A stretch of DNA of 64,000 nucleotides from Lumbricus terrestris (GCA_949752735.1 OX457036.1:93228868-93292867), one strand, 5' to 3'; counted from the first letter of the stretch, positions 18,446 to 31,492 are shown. Numbers and translations are program-made. The notes: a model not told the origin generated them from the sequence alone.

Positions 18446-19603
18446 CATGGGCGCCCGCACATAGGGGCAAGGGGGGCACTTGCCCCCCTGGAAAGTTGAC
18501 ATTTATTTTTATAACTACTACTTTTGGGTATTTAACCATTTTTTCGCATTAAAGCACTTGTGATACGAATGACACACAGTGAAAGCCATAAATATACGTA
18601 TAGAAATCTCTATAGAAATAAAAGTGCTCTTAATTTTCTGCCTTGCATTTCTCAAGCTCTTATTAAAACTGCAACAATGGCCATTGGTTGGTTTTTAGCC
18701 CTCATGCGGGCGCCTATGCAAATAGTAGGCCTAACGATTATGACCTACTAGATTTGCATATCATATTTCATTACATTACAAATCTCACTGTAATGCAACC
18801 TTTCACAATTGCACACAAATTAATTATCAATAAATTACACTTATGCAAAAATTTGAAATTTCTCAGTAGCACATTGACATTACTTCAGTAGATATTATGC
18901 TTATTCGCCAGCATTATAATTATATAAATCAAGTATGCTATAAGCCAGCTACATTTCGTCCATTTTGCATTCTATCAGCACATAATTCAGGAAGGTCAAG
19001 CTGTACAGAAACTTGGATAAGGGGCTCTGGTTATCACGCCTCGTTCAACAGTATTGATACTTCATCTGATCCTCCACCTTCCAAAACAATACCCGCATTA
19101 ACATCTACTCTGGTCCTCTGGCCAGCGGAATTGGACCTCTTCTGATTACTCTTTGAACAGCATTCTGACTCGATGCAGCGCTTGTGAATAAGCTGGTGCC
19201 CTGTTATTGGCTTTCGAGTGGCACTTTAGAAGCTTAAAAATTACAATTAGCCTACCATATAGAAGTAGCTAGATAGCACTTATCCCTTGAAACTGACACT
19301 TTTTTTCCATTCAATTATGCGTTCATTCATTCTCTGGACTTATATAGGTTAGCGCCCGTTCAGGAACCTCATTTTTTACATAAACTTGTTACATATTTCT
19401 TCCCACTAAGAAAACAATTCATATTAAAAATGATACATAAGATGAAATTGAGAAATTTGCATTAAAAACCTCTCTGAAAATACCCTGTTCTTAATTTCCC
19501 AGATTTGTTTTTTCAAGGTCTTGCTACTAAAAAATTTAGCCGTGAACAGACCTGTCGTAAAAAATTTTTGCCCCCCCTGCAAAAATTTCTGCGGGCGCCC
19601 ATG
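18446..19603. mobile_element. hAT-like element with CATGGGCGCCCGCA ends
   Basis: 1158 bp with terminal inverted repeats CATGGGCGCCCGCA and a perfect 8-bp target duplication, cattcagc (18438-18445 and 19604-19611). The interior is shared with the copies at 48593 and 54965. No transposase is visible. Confidence 0.82.
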
Positions 19604-21181
19604 CATTCAGCAGACATTTCGTGCGTCACTTTACAGGATACAGTTCCAAGTATTTAAAGTTAAAGTTAATCTGATAATTTGAGTGTTGCAGTAATTGTTC
19701 AAAAGGTAACACCTATCCCCAAAGACTCATCCACAGTCATTCAAATTGTTGAACAAAAGTAATTATTCTCGTTAACCCAGTTCGCTAGATACTAATTTAA
19801 ATGATGTACGCAATTTAATATCAAAGATTTAATTACTCTCCTGAAAATAATTATTTCCTTGATTATTCTAAATAATTAATTCTGTTTATTTAGCGCTATT
19901 GATAATATTAAAATTGTCAGTTACTATCATTGTTTTATCGCATCATCGCCAATATCGAATCATCCTGTGTATTAAGCTAGAGTGGAAATGGGCCTACGTA
20001 GGCCTATAATTAGACTTCTTATGCAAACGTCTGAAGGGTTTTTGTGGGATAGCACCTAAACGAGTTGAGCAAAAGACTTGATTTTTTAAACTATGAGCAT
20101 TATGGATGGGGCCTATGAGCCGGAATAATTTGAAAATTAAAACAAAAATTCTATACTTTAAAAATATATGAAAAAAAGACAAAGTTACCCCGGGTTTGGG
20201 GTACCTTTGGCACCATATATTATTTCAACGTGAGACCAATTTTAGACCCATCCTGGGTAACTTTGGCATCGTAAAACGTTTTTAAAACGTATTGCGCATA
20301 TATGCCAAGCCCAAATCTTTTTACAAATCAGAAATCCTTCCAAGGAAACCGATGTTATAAGAATTTTGAGCTTGCATTGTCCGAAACCACAAAATGTGTT
20401 ACCCTGGTAACCAAAAACTGCTTTCAAATGTGATTCAGCTCTCGTCAAGTCTACGTCATCAATCTGCGTTGCTTTCCTGCTGTATCCAATATCTTCTCTC
20501 TTTTCCTTTTCTTTTCCTCATCACTTTTTGAGTAGATACTCTTGAAGAGGCGCTATATAAATGTCTGAAATCAACCTGACAGCAATTTTCACTGAGCATC
20601 TCAATCAAGCTGGCATCCAAGGTTCTTGCGACTGATACTGGTTCTGCACCATCCAATAGACGTTCAATGGACCGTCCTCACTCACTTAGGGGTGGGAGGT
20701 TGAGACAAATGGATTCACACGGTTCTCTGTGTTCTAATTATTATTATATTCGTTTAATGGTAACAACAACTGATAGACACACCGCTATCAGGTGCAAAAA
20801 ACAGTTTATCAAATACAATATAATACCTATAGAATGTCTTTAGCATTGACTGCCGAATTTGTCTTAAGATGAGAGCACAAAATGACAGAAATTACAAAAA
20901 GAATGATTTTATATGTCTATATAGGCTACTACATGTACAGGCTAATGAGATTCGACTCTTTTTCTTTTCTTCATCATTAATGAGCATATGTATAATACAT
21001 AGTCTGGTTCCCTGTGCCAAAGTTACCCCGCAGTGCCAATGTTACCCCATCTTATGGTAGCCTACTGATCGTTCAAAAATAAAATCTGAAGAACAGATCT
21101 CATGGGCCAAACTAACTGAATTTAACATCTCAGTGAGATTCGTTATGAACTCAATATATATGTTCATAAACATCCATGCAT
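19604..21181. other. Intergenic sequence with rearranged duplicates
   Basis: No gene seen. 19745-19925 matches 41000-41235 in inverse orientation. 20736-20930 matches 30070-30265 in inverse orientation. Words such as caaagttaccccg recur at about 20180, 20265 and 21020. Confidence 0.5.
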
Positions 21182-21700
21182 GCATAGGTGTAGGAGGCGG
21201 GAGTCCAGTGGGGGCAAATGTCCTCCCCAAATTTCGGGCAAGTCTGTTTTTCGGGCAAGTGGGCCGTGAAACTATCAAGCAAACTATATTATAAGTTTAT
21301 TGAAATTCAACACTCATTGTGACACCAAATTATCTCCCAATTCCAATTTGCCCGAATCGAGTTAGATAGGCCTGCTAGCTAAGCCTACAACCACCATGTA
21401 TAGGGATAAGAGATAGCAGAAAATAGAGGAAAAGTTCTAATTTTCACGGTAGCAATTGTAATTAATGGCGAAAATCGCAGCAAATTCACGAGTAGAAATT
21501 TGCCGGAAAATCGCGGGAATTCTCGGCATTTGAGAAAATTTACAGGATCTAAGGCTTCTAAGCCAAGTGCAAAGATCACGGAATTCAAGCTTTGAATTAC
21601 ATCAAAATTTGCTACTACCCCTAGTCTAGGAGCAAGATGGACACGATAATCTCGCGATCACCATCAAATTGAATGTGCAGCTATTACATGACATTGTAGG

Positions 21701-22935
21701 CAGGGTCTAGGACAGGATTTGGAGGCCCAGGGCCACACCTATTTTTCAAGGCCTTCTCACTCAAGAATCTACGTCGAAATTCTGGATTGCTATAAGATCC
21801 TGCTCTAATGTCAACATGTCTCATAATATTTGAATGATTTAAAAAGAAAATTATTTGAATTATCTGATTCATTGACAATTGTTAAATGCTGTACAATTAT
21901 TTCACATTTTCTTGGTTCAAAACCCTTCTCTGTCAATCACAGTTGTTACAGTCATCGAAGTCTCTTGGAGGGTACTTTCTGTTTGTGATTAATTCATTTC
22001 TCAAAAATCTTCAGTCTGACTGAGCAGTCTGAGCCTATTGCTATTATCAGGATGTGCAACGAAATTTTGAATTCTTTTGGCTTGCTGAAGCAGCTTCCTT
22101 TTGTTGAGCCAATTTCTTTTATTTCTCGTGTCCACTTTCGAATGATCTCTTCATCTTTCTGTTAGAGATTAGATTTAAATAATTTTTTATATAATATAAT
22201 AGACCAATAGTTATAGGAATTATTTGCTATTTTTTCAATAAATTTGACACTGTAGTCAACTTTGTCAAATTGACTGATATTGTTAAAACTATTTTAATTA
22301 ATTAATGTGGATTAAATATCAATTTCATAAGCTAAAAACAAATCCCCTAATCGTGCACTCGTTCCGCTCGAATTCGTCCACCACCCCAAGGCCCATTCAT
22401 TTTCTACACTACCCCCAAACTCCAAATCCTGGCTACGCCACCGCTCTAAGAGACTAAGAAAGTAAGAATATATATAGTGTACTGTGTAGGAAACACTATC
22501 CACAGTGAATCTGATGACAAGAGCAATAATTATATTCATGAATATTAAAACATTTTTTAGGTTTGAGTGTTTGACTTACGACTTAGGGCCTACGAGTAAC
22601 GAGTTACGATAGAGTTTATACTGTTGAATGTTGACAACTTTTAAATTTTGCAACTAATAACAGATTTAGGCCTACGGAAAGATTTTAGAGTTTGTAATTA
22701 TTTAACATCAACGATTTCGTCACGAAATAATTGCAATTTGCATAATGCTACATTTCATTGAATAACTCGTTAATTCCGTAATTCCCAATTTCAATAAGTA
22801 ATTTATTGAAATGGGGAATTACCGAATTAAGGAGTTATTAATTATAAATAAGTCCGAAATTCCGAGGCCCTTATCAAGTGAGGTCTGGGGCCAAATGGCC
22901 CCAGTGGCCTCCCTGTCCTAGGCCCTGCATGTAGG
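21701..22935. mobile_element. hAT-like element inserted in the left inverted copy
   Basis: Begins CAGGGTCTAGGACAGG; near its right end is the complement of CAGGGCCTAGGACAGG (22912-22927). Octamers attgtagg flank it at 21693-21700 and 22936-22943. The inverted paralogue at about 39110-39170 lacks the whole insert. Inside is a degraded end of another element (about 22330-22450). The exact right border is uncertain. Confidence 0.6.
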
Positions 22936-23192
22936 ATTGTAGGTCCACATGTTCCGCAGCTGCAGAAATGTATAGCCTACGCCGGTCCGCTATTGAAACT
23001 TATCAGGCTCAAGAAAAGCCGGTGACTGCGGTGAGATAAATTCCTGGCCTCTTGGCCGAGCTTTTATGGGTCACTAAAATATCTTAAGGCTAATCCTATA
23101 ATCGTGAGGAAAAATTAGAACCAAATTGAAATAATTAATAAGTTCGGGCAAAACATGCGACATTGTGGCTTATTTATAGCGCTGCTTTTAGT

Positions 23193-23708
23193 TGTATTGA
23201 ATTTGAATCTCTTACTAGTCGTCTCCACTTCTGGGTGTATTTTAATCGCCTCTCCCTTAATAGGGCCTACTTCAAAGACTCAGTTCATCTGGTTAGGTAC
23301 CCCAGCAGCTCCAGAAGCTTGATAGTGTTCTATTCTCTGAAAATGTCCTCTCTTGTTCATCCTGTCGGGTGTTCGGAATTTGGGTGTTGCACTTGATAGC
23401 TCACTTACGAGGCACATTTACTGAACTATTTTCCATAATAATATTACACGATCTTCTTATTTTCATGGCGTCTCGCTCAGCATTCTTCAACCGTCCAATT
23501 CGTTTATACAACAACCTTGACCTCTTGGTCCATCGCTCTAGAACTGCTATGACTCAGTCTCAATCATTTGCCTCAATTATTCCTTTTCTTTGGTATGGTC
23601 TTTTCACTTCTGTTCGCTTTACATTTCTGTCTCTAGCAATTTCGTTTCTACTTTGTCCCTATCTCAAAACTTGCTTCTTCTCGCGGGGCTTTGCGCACTG
23701 GTAGCGAC
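23193..23708 (+). pseudogene. LINE reverse transcriptase fragment
   Basis: Pieces of a CR1/L2-like reverse transcriptase C-terminal region are readable in more than one frame: FNRLSLN, then FGIWVLH in place of RNLGVALD, FTELFSIIILHD, MASRSAFFNRPIR and IIPFLWYGLF. The better-preserved inverse copy at 38332-38850 confirms the family. Several frameshifts make it dead. Confidence 0.6.
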
Positions 23709-23957
23709 TCTAAACGGTTCACCATACTGGAGGCGCTTAATAAATGATTAAATACGATACAATACAGTTAGGCTATACACTATACAAAAACGAATTTATT
23801 CAGTTGCTCATTTGAGTTTAAATTGATTGTAGTTAGGTTCAGAAATATATACATTAGGCCTATACAATTCTTCAAACGGCGTACTGTTGCCTACGACATT
23901 GCATGCATGCTTAAGCAGATTTGCATAAATGAATAATATTTTAATGTTTTGCTGCAG

Positions 23958-24754
23958 GAATTATAGGAAAGGATTTTTCAGATGACTTTAAACTCTTTCA
24001 CAAGATTTCTCTATCTGTTCTCGGAGAATTTGGATTTGGAAAGAAGCCCCTAATGGAGACAAGAATAATAGAAGAATTTGAGGCAATGGAGTCTTTCATT
24101 CGCTCTAAGGAGGGAAAAGAATTTGATCCAAGTGAAATGGCACGCTTGTGCACTTACAATGTCATCAAAAACATTCTATTTGGAAAGCGAGAAGACTATA
24201 ACAGTGGACCCGACGAAATCCTTCATTGTCTAACGGTATTTGTAAGGAACATCAGTGTCGCGATTGACGTGGCACCTTCTCTTCTAAAGCTACTCCCTCA
24301 TTTTAGCCGCAAATTAAGAGTCTGCGCACAGAACATGTCCAGTATGTGTGCCAGACTTGAGGAAGAAATTGAACATATCAAGAAGAAAGGCAAAGTCGAG
24401 TGTTTTGTATCCAGTTACCTTGCAAAAGTGGGTCCAGATTACGATCAAGAGCAACTCATTTACACAACAAGAGACCTGGTTGGTGCTGGATCTGAAACTA
24501 CTGCGACAACTCTTCTATGGTTGTTGGTGTTCATTGCTAATAACCCATCAATCCAAGAACGTCTACAGAAAGAGATTGACGAAGTTATTCCGAGAAACAG
24601 ACTTCCATCTCTTGATGACCAACCTAAGCTTCCGTTTGTTGAAGCTACAATTCTTGAAATCATGCGTCATAGAACCGCTTTTCCAATTTCTATTCCGCGC
24701 CTGACGTTAAGCGACTCAGAAGTCTGGGGTTACTCCATACCAGCTGGAACTAAA
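23958..24754 (+). CDS. P450 gene C exon 3
   Basis: 797 nt between gctgcag and gtaggt, open. It includes FDPSEMARLCTYNVIKNILF and KVGPDYDQEQL, then AGSETT and EIMRHRT. Confidence 0.92.
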
Positions 24755-27700
24755 GTAGGTTTATCTTGAATTGAATCTCTTTTAGCGGCGGCTCGGAAGT
24801 AAAGTGATTATAATTTTTTCTAATTTAATAATTATTGATGATGTGAAGCCGCACCTATAACCCAAGAATTTCAATTTTATAGATTAACTAGATGTGTAAC
24901 CCGGAGTTGCCCGGGAAATTTAGGGTTTCAAACACTACTCCACTGTGGTACCCAACGTTGACCGCTAAATTTCGGGTTTTCGCCAACCCTCTACCCCACC
25001 CCGCTTCCCCAAAAAGCCAAACGTAAACCGCCCCTGCGTGGCGCTACGGAAATTATTACTGGGCTTGTATGACGTCATTCGGGCTGTAGACTCTTTTACT
25101 CGATACTGTTTACCAACGCGTGAGCGATGAAATCTGTTTTAAAACGCTTCTGTCTTAAAACGCTAATAACTCGAGTTCTAAAGTGAAATTTAGGGTTTTA
25201 AACACTACGCCACTTTGGTATCCCTCGTTGACTGCTAAATTTCGGGTTTTCGCCAACCCTCCACCCCACCTCGCTTCCCCAAAAAGCCAAACTTGACCCA
25301 CCCCTGCGGGGTGCTACAGAAATTATTACTGGGCGGGTATGACGTCATGCGGTGTAGACTCTTGACTAAAGCCCTAGCGTGATAAATTACTGATGAAATC
25401 TGTCTTAAAACGCTAATAATTCTTGTTTTAAAGTGAGTTAAAACCTGAAAATAGTTGCGATGACCTTATAATTTGGGTAAGAATCGATTGCAAGAATTTT
25501 TATAAACCGACGCTGTTTCATTTCCGAGCCTATTCTGCAGTGGAGAGTCAAAAAGCGTACAAACAAACAAACAAACAAACATATGGAATTTCGGAATTAT
25601 AATATAGATTATTTGACGATTTTAAGACTACTCTGTGTAAGTAGCTGTATGTGATACTCAAAGCTTATCGAGGCATTAGATCGCGAAAGAAATCGGTAAA
25701 GTTCGCCTAATGACTTTCGGGTTAAAACTGTTCATGGCCATGTCAGTTTCGGATCGCTAAAACGACGAGATCTTCAGGTATGCAGTAATTTAAGAATTTT
25801 TTAAAAAATAGCCCAAATATCCACAAGAACCCTACGCAACACTTTCCCTCCTAAATCGACTAAACCTATATAAAGTTCCCTTTAAGTCCTTCTTTATGCT
25901 TTGCATAAACATCGACTGATGATTGTATTCGTTCTTTCTCAACCTAGGTGCTACGTGCATCCTAAATGTTAGGTCTAACTAACTTTGACACTTAACGACG
26001 AGAGAGTGCTGAAGAGGCTGGAAAATCAACGTCGTTGGGTTTTAAAGTGTTAGAGCGTTTAAAAAACTCAACTGCCACTAGCCTACTCCATTGACAATAC
26101 CGGGTCAAATCAGAGTTGAACTGTCATTCATGTTTTTCCTGTCCTTCCAACTAGAGCCCTGCGCCGACATGAGAGTGTCGGCGGCGGCGCGCCGGTCATT
26201 TTCGGTAGGCGGCGGCGGCGCGCCGACCAACAGCAATCGGCGGCGACGGCGCCCTCAAAATGTCGGCGTCGGCGGCGCAGCGCGGCGTCGTGGAATTACT
26301 GCTCCAGCGTCGCGTACTTATTTTGAATGTTGTTACACGAGAACCCTATATTATCAAGATAAGCGTGTTCAGCCATTATTTTGTCGATTATCTTGTCTTT
26401 AGTCAATATTGATTGCAAACAATTACTATTCTCCGAATTAGCGTTCAATTACAAAATTCTGCAAAGGCTTGATATAAAAAAAACCATGACAACGTTTTCA
26501 AATTCAGGCCTTCAGCTTACGTAACCTACTAATAGATATTAAAGAACTGTTTGCGCAGTGGCGGCGCTACCTGCCTATATTACTTTTGATCTGCCTCATG
26601 GTACTCCAAAAATAAATTGGCTTTTAAAAATAAAATATCTTCTTTACATTTAATTTCTTTGACCTGCCGAATGAGGCCCATTTTCTTGACCCAATCTGTT
26701 GAAATTGTATATCCGCACGCATGCATACATACATACATACATACATACATACATACATACATACATACATACATACATACATACATACATACATACATAC
26801 ATACATACATACATACATACACGCACATACATGCATACATACATACGTACATACATACATACATGCATACATGCTGTTTTTGCGTCGAAATGTTTGTCTT
26901 TCACAAAATGGGAATTATCGTGAATGAATACACGCAATCTCGTCAAAAGATGGGGTTACTCGTACTCGCAGTTCTTTAATTTTACCTTATCAAAGCCCAC
27001 TGAGTAGTTAAATTGATCAGAATTCATCACATTTCCTGATTTATCGGCCAATAATACAAACGACTTCCACGCGAAGCTCCTAGCATCTTCTTTAAACCGA
27101 CCGATTTGCCATACACAAATCTTTCGCTCTAAACAAGCCAAGTAATATTAAGTTACACTTGTTTTATGCGAAAAATGTCTTTCCTTTCTTAATCGGGTCC
27201 CATTTCTGAGATGCTGCTCAAATTTCTGACAAAATAGGATCTATTGAACAAATGCCTAACAATGCTCCATTGTGCATTCAGACAGGCCTATTAAAACCTT
27301 AATTAACAATTTCACATAGGTCACGTACAGCGTGGGAGTTTGATACTGGTTGGAAAAATTGGAATTAGGTAATAACTGGCCGGCAATAGGGAATCACAAG
27401 CCTGCAGAAGCGACCAATCGCCTATATAAAATTGAAGAGCGCCACCTCTTTGCAAGTGATTGTAACGTGTGTCCTAAAACTAGAGGGCAGACAGCTCTGT
27501 TCCATCCTAGCGTACTGTCCGATTATCAGGCAAGAAGGCACACACGACATAATATTTCACTGCCTACCTGGAGTTCTTCTTACCATCGTTGCTGCCGTAA
27601 TTCAAACCGAACCACAAAATCCACGAAAGCTTAAACGTTAAGCGCACTGTTCCAAAAAGTCAAAACGAATTAGGCAACATCCTAGGTTTCATAGCATTGA

Positions 27701-27856
27701 CGCAAATCGCCAGGAAAATCAAAGTAGATAAGAAAAAGAATCTATTTCGCACTGACGCAACAATTTTTTCATGAAATCATGCAAGAGTTGAAAAATGCAA
27801 CAAAAAAGGAATAAACGAATCAACGTGGCATCGGCGGCGCGCCGACAAATTTTCGG

Positions 27857-27887
<31 letters not shown>

Positions 27888-29233
27888 GCGCCGATCCAAA
27901 AAAATCGGCGACGGCGGCGCCCAAAATGTGTCGGCGGCGGCGGCGCGGCGCGGCCGGCGCAGAGCTCTGCTTCCAACATCTCAGCAGAACATAGAATAGG
28001 CCTAAGTCTATTATGCAAACTGAAATGGCGTTAATTTGACGATTATGATTCTTGCAATTGCTTGTGAATAAGCTGGATCCTGCGCTGAGCTTTAGAATAA
28101 CGCTTTGGTGCTTTGGAATTTGGGGATTAATATATTTTAGAAGCGACGCAATCTTTATTCTACAGAACGCGGAGCTTTTGGTGCTAATTATTGAGCCGCT
28201 CACTACGTGAATATATTCAAATAAAGCTGACATTCATGTTTAATTCCTTTTAGGTGCTTCCAAATCTTCATGCTGCTCACATGGATCAAAAGATCTGGAA
28301 GGATCCTGCTATCTTTAGCCCAGAACGGTTCCTAGACAAAGACAACAACATTGTTGGCCGTGATAGAGTCATTACTTTCTCACTAGGTTAGTCTCAGTTT
28401 CACTAGGCCTATATGATCACTGTCTGTGACCACGCTTATATAACGAAAAAAATACTGTCTACTAATCCAAAATTCTTGATCAGAAGTAGCTAAATTTTCG
28501 GATGCAGTACAATTGACCAAGGTAGGAAAGGCCTCGGCAGTACAGATGAGTTATGCATATGAACATATATGCTAGTTTACAACTCGTTACAATTAATGCT
28601 TCCAACCAAAATACCATCGACATCTGTTCACCATCCAGCCATTCCGTTCTATTCGATCTTCTTCGTGTCTCTCTGTCTGTCCGTCTGTCTGTCTGTCTAT
28701 CTGTCTCTCTTTCTCTCTCTCTGTTTCTCGTTTCTTATTTACTATTCTCCTTAGTTCTGCAATCAATCGATATTGCTCGTTGCATCTCGACTCTCGACCA
28801 ATTCTTCACCATCCAGCCATCACAATCTCTACCCGATCTTCTTCATGTCTCTGTCTGTCTATCTGTCTGTCTGTCTGTCTGTTTGTCTCCCTCGTTTATT
28901 ATTCACTATGCAATGTATACATCTGCTTAAATCAGCCTGCAAAAGAATGTCATATACAAACTTCAGAATGAGCAAACGAGAAGTGCAAGGATTCGTTGTA
29001 GCTGTACGGATCCGTCTTTCATCTACATTATTTTAATCTGTTGTGCAGGTCGCAGAGCATGTCTCGGGGAAACATTGGCTCGCCAGGAGCTTTTCCTGTT
29101 CCTTACCGGCTGGATACAACGCTTCAGTATTCAGTCTGGAGAAGACGGACAAAAAATTGACGACACGCCAGTTGTTGAGGTCACCATGACACCGCGACCT
29201 TTCAAGATTCGCATGATCCCAAGAGAAGCTTGA
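23958..29233 (+). CDS. Cytochrome P450 gene C (CYP2-clan), exons 3-5
   Basis: Exons are 23958-24754, 28254-28386 and 29049-29233, all open and in phase. They contain an I-helix AGSETTATTLLW, K-helix E-I-M-R, FSPERFLDKD and heme loop FSLGRRACLGETLA, ending MIPREA-stop. No exon 1 or exon 2 can be recognised between 14236 and 23957, where repeats and rearrangements abound. It is either a truncated gene, a gene whose first exons lie far upstream, or one that needs exons I failed to see. It is close to genes E and F in sequence, including its introns. Confidence 0.75.
24890..25615 (+). repeat. Dispersed repeat, two tandem units
   Basis: Starts actagatgtgtaacccgg; the block aaatttagggtttcaaacac to tgacgtcat occurs at about 24917-25075 and again at 25188-25350. 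It ends in (acaa)n and a short AT tail, like the 3' end of a non-LTR retroelement. No coding frame remains. Confidence 0.65.
26150..26310. repeat. GC-rich CGGCGG repeat block 1
   Basis: Dense gtcggcggcggcgcgccg words in AT-rich surroundings. A related block lies at 27825-27975 in the same orientation. It probably belongs to a dispersed repeat family; frames through it are low complexity. Confidence 0.7.
26727..26870. repeat. (acat)n microsatellite
   Basis: About 140 bp of catacatac units with a few variants near the right end. Confidence 0.97.
27825..27975. repeat. GC-rich CGGCGG repeat block 2
   Basis: Similar to block 1, with a (cgg)n core and the words aaaatcggcgacggcg and ccaaaatgtgtcgg. 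It ends gcgcagagctctgc. Confidence 0.7.
28254..28386 (+). CDS. P450 gene C exon 4
   Basis: 133 nt between ttttag and gttagt. It encodes VLPNLHAAHMDQKIWKDPA, then IFSPERFLDKDNN. Confidence 0.9.
28670..28890. repeat. (tctg)n-rich stretches in intron 4 of gene C
   Basis: ctgtctgt runs at about 28671-28706 and 28849-28884. The same pyrimidine-rich type is found at the matching place in intron 4 of gene E (about 53890-53925), so it predates the C/E duplication. Confidence 0.75.
29049..29233 (+). CDS. P450 gene C exon 5
   Basis: 185 nt after tgtgcag. It encodes GRRACLGETLARQELFLFLT to MIPREA-TGA. Confidence 0.92.
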
Positions 29234-29371
29234 CTTACTGCCAAACTTTTAGAGAAACTTTGCTGTTTAGATTCTCGAAGAGTAGATTAAAAGGTATCGC
29301 AACGTGACACCTTGAACACTTGGACGTTTCAGACTTTATGAAGGAAACAAAGATGGTCCTAATAGAAGCTA

Positions 29372-29377
29372 AATAAA
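29372..29377 (+). promoter_or_regulatory. Possible poly(A) signal of gene C
   Basis: AATAAA about 140 nt after the stop codon. There is no other support. Confidence 0.3.
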
Positions 29378-30255
29378 TCAATAGACAAATAATTTTAGAA
29401 GTCATGTGTATTGTACTCAGGCTTAAAGTTAATTAGAAACAGAAACCCTGCCAATGACACCGCTGACACTAACCCTTATTGGCAGCACTTTGCAACATGT
29501 GTTTGTCGTATAGAGTTCGCTTTAAGCGTTATATCTACTTCATAGCTTGCATGAAAAACCGACTGATGTTTGCATTCATAATGTTGCGCACGTAATTGAT
29601 AGCTGACTACGAAGATATATACACTTACTGTACAGTAGCATTGATGTAGCCTACACTGATTTTTAATTAGTCTAGTTCTTGTTTTGTCTTTATTTTTCTA
29701 TCGCTATGTAATTTATGATAGGGTTGTTACTTGTGTTACCCGAGAGAATTTATCATTATTCATGCGATTGACCTGCTTGCCACTTACTAATATTGCACTT
29801 GTACATGAATGTTCCGTTAGAGGGTATTCATCCTTCAGAGAGTTCCTTGTTACTATCCTGTTATTGTAAATCATGCTACTGTAAGTACATATGATTGATG
29901 GTTACAATATAAAATCGGTTGATTGATTAAAAGTGATTGATAATTTCCTGGGGTATAGGCTTACATCTCTCGCGTTTTTTATAGAAAGGCATCCTATGCT
30001 CATCAATGATTTAAATATATAAATTGCCTAATCTCATTAGCCTAGTAGCATAATCTCATTAGCCTAGTAGTAGGCTATATAAACATAGAATCATCCTTTT
30101 TGTAAGTTCTGTCATTTTGTGCTCTCAACCTAAGACAAATTCAACAGACAAGGCTAAAGACATTCTATAGGTATTATAGGCTATTTGTATTTGGTCAATA
30201 GCTTTTCGTACCTGATAGCGGTGTGCCTATCAATTTATGTTACCATTAAACGAAT

Positions 30256-30298
<43 letters not shown>

Positions 30299-30341
30299 AC
30301 AATTATTAATAAAGCTGACTTTTTACATTTGATTCCTTTAG
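29378..30341. other. Intergenic sequence between gene C and relic D
   Basis: No gene seen. 30070-30265 is an inverted copy of 20736-20930. An (att)n run lies at about 30261-30296. The final 60 bp resemble the end of intron 3 of gene C (aataaagctgac, then ttcctttag). Confidence 0.55.
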
Positions 30342-30454
30342 GTTGTTTGCATATATAATTGCTGCCCATAGTGATCCAGAAGTCTGGAAATATCCAGGCG
30401 TTTCTTGTGGAACGATTTCCGGACAAGTCAATAACGTCATTGCTAGAGATAGAG
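30342..30454 (+). pseudogene. Relic P450 exon 4 (gene D), interrupted by the retrotransposon
   Basis: It follows an intact-looking acceptor (ttcctttag) and aligns with exon 4 of gene C: GCTGCCCATAGTGATC for gctgctcacatggatc, AGTCTGGAAATATCC, then GGAACGATTTCC and GATAGAG. In-frame stops and indels make it dead. The homology breaks exactly at the left end of the 30455-37902 element; agagtcat continues on the other side, at 37903-37910. Confidence 0.75.
30451..30454. repeat. 4-bp target duplication (left)
   Basis: agag, matched by agag at 37903-37906. Confidence 0.75.
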
Positions 30455-31488
30455 TGTAACGTCTCCGTTTTTATGCTTATTTTAGCGGGTAATTGAAAAT
30501 GTACTGCATTTAAATGATCTGTTCAAAGAGACACCAATTCTTTATAAATGTATGATATAATTGAAACTATTAAATACACAATACAATTACGCAATATTCC
30601 TATTTACTTATTTGGCGTATCACTAATTATAATTATCTTTTAGCTTATCTGTGCTCCACAGTTGAGATATATGACATGTCGTTTCTGTAGTGTAAACGGT
30701 CTTGAAATAGTTCTGTAGATTCTCCGTAGATTCACTGAATGAAGATAAGCAACCTCGTGCTATATTTGAAGAATGATAATGAGATACTGTCAAGCTGTGG
30801 AATCCAGATCGAATACCAGACAAGACAATATTCAATACTTCCGTAGCATCAAATTATCACACTCCAACCAATGAGAATTTCCTTCCCAATTGAAAATGAC
30901 CTTGAAATGTCAACCAGAGACAACGAGCCCAAAATCGTTTCTCAACACACGAATATCGTCTCACCAACCGTCACGATCACAATGTAGACTTCACGGACGT
31001 TAGAGTTCGCAACTTCGAATTTCTAAATCGCCTCTACTCTCACACGAATGCCTCATACTGTTTTACGACCAGATACGAGCATAATCATCATCCTCACCAT
31101 TGAATAAACTTCAAATGAATTGCCAGCCACAACTGAACAACCATCTTTCTCAATGTTCAAGCAAAGAATCAACCGTTTATGTCGAATTTCAATGACGTGG
31201 CTGTTTCCATTCAATTCCCACCGTTACGCTCATTTCGATGCTTTTTATTGGTTGCGCGTCGATGCAAATGTTTTCACTTGCGTAGCGTCCGTAGTAACCG
31301 TTTGACGTCACCATGACTGCCTCACTCATAATACGCAAGATTCGTGGTCTCCTAGTTACTAATCCACTAGACGCCAAATTATTAATCTAGACACGCCAAC
31401 TAAATTATCTAGCTTAACTCCTACTTAGAATTAACATATAATATCAGACAAGTTAGTTTGATAGATAATAGCGATTTAATACGCTACA
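30455..31488 (-). repeat. 3' LTR of the Gmr1-like element
   Basis: 1034 bp, TGTAACGTC to CTACA on the + strand. Essentially identical to 36869-37902. Confidence 0.93.
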
Positions 31489-31492
31489 AATA

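Larger units (their letters stand above)
21182..23957. repeat. Inverted duplication, left copy
   Basis: This block matches 37912-39640 in inverse orientation. It runs from a gcataggtgtaggag end to the 3' end of intron 2 of gene C. It contains an extra element (21701-22935) that the other copy lacks, and a LINE fragment. Confidence 0.7.
24755..28253. other. Gene C intron 3
   Basis: A 3.5-kb intron filled with repeats: a two-unit dispersed repeat (24890-25615), two GC-rich CGGCGG blocks and an (acat)n run. Its ends match intron 3 of gene E. No gene is seen. Confidence 0.7.

Noticed and set aside
26091..28233. Arg/Ala/Gly-rich frames over the CGGCGG blocks
   Set aside because: Low-complexity frames on both strands of a GC-rich repeat; no splice or start context.
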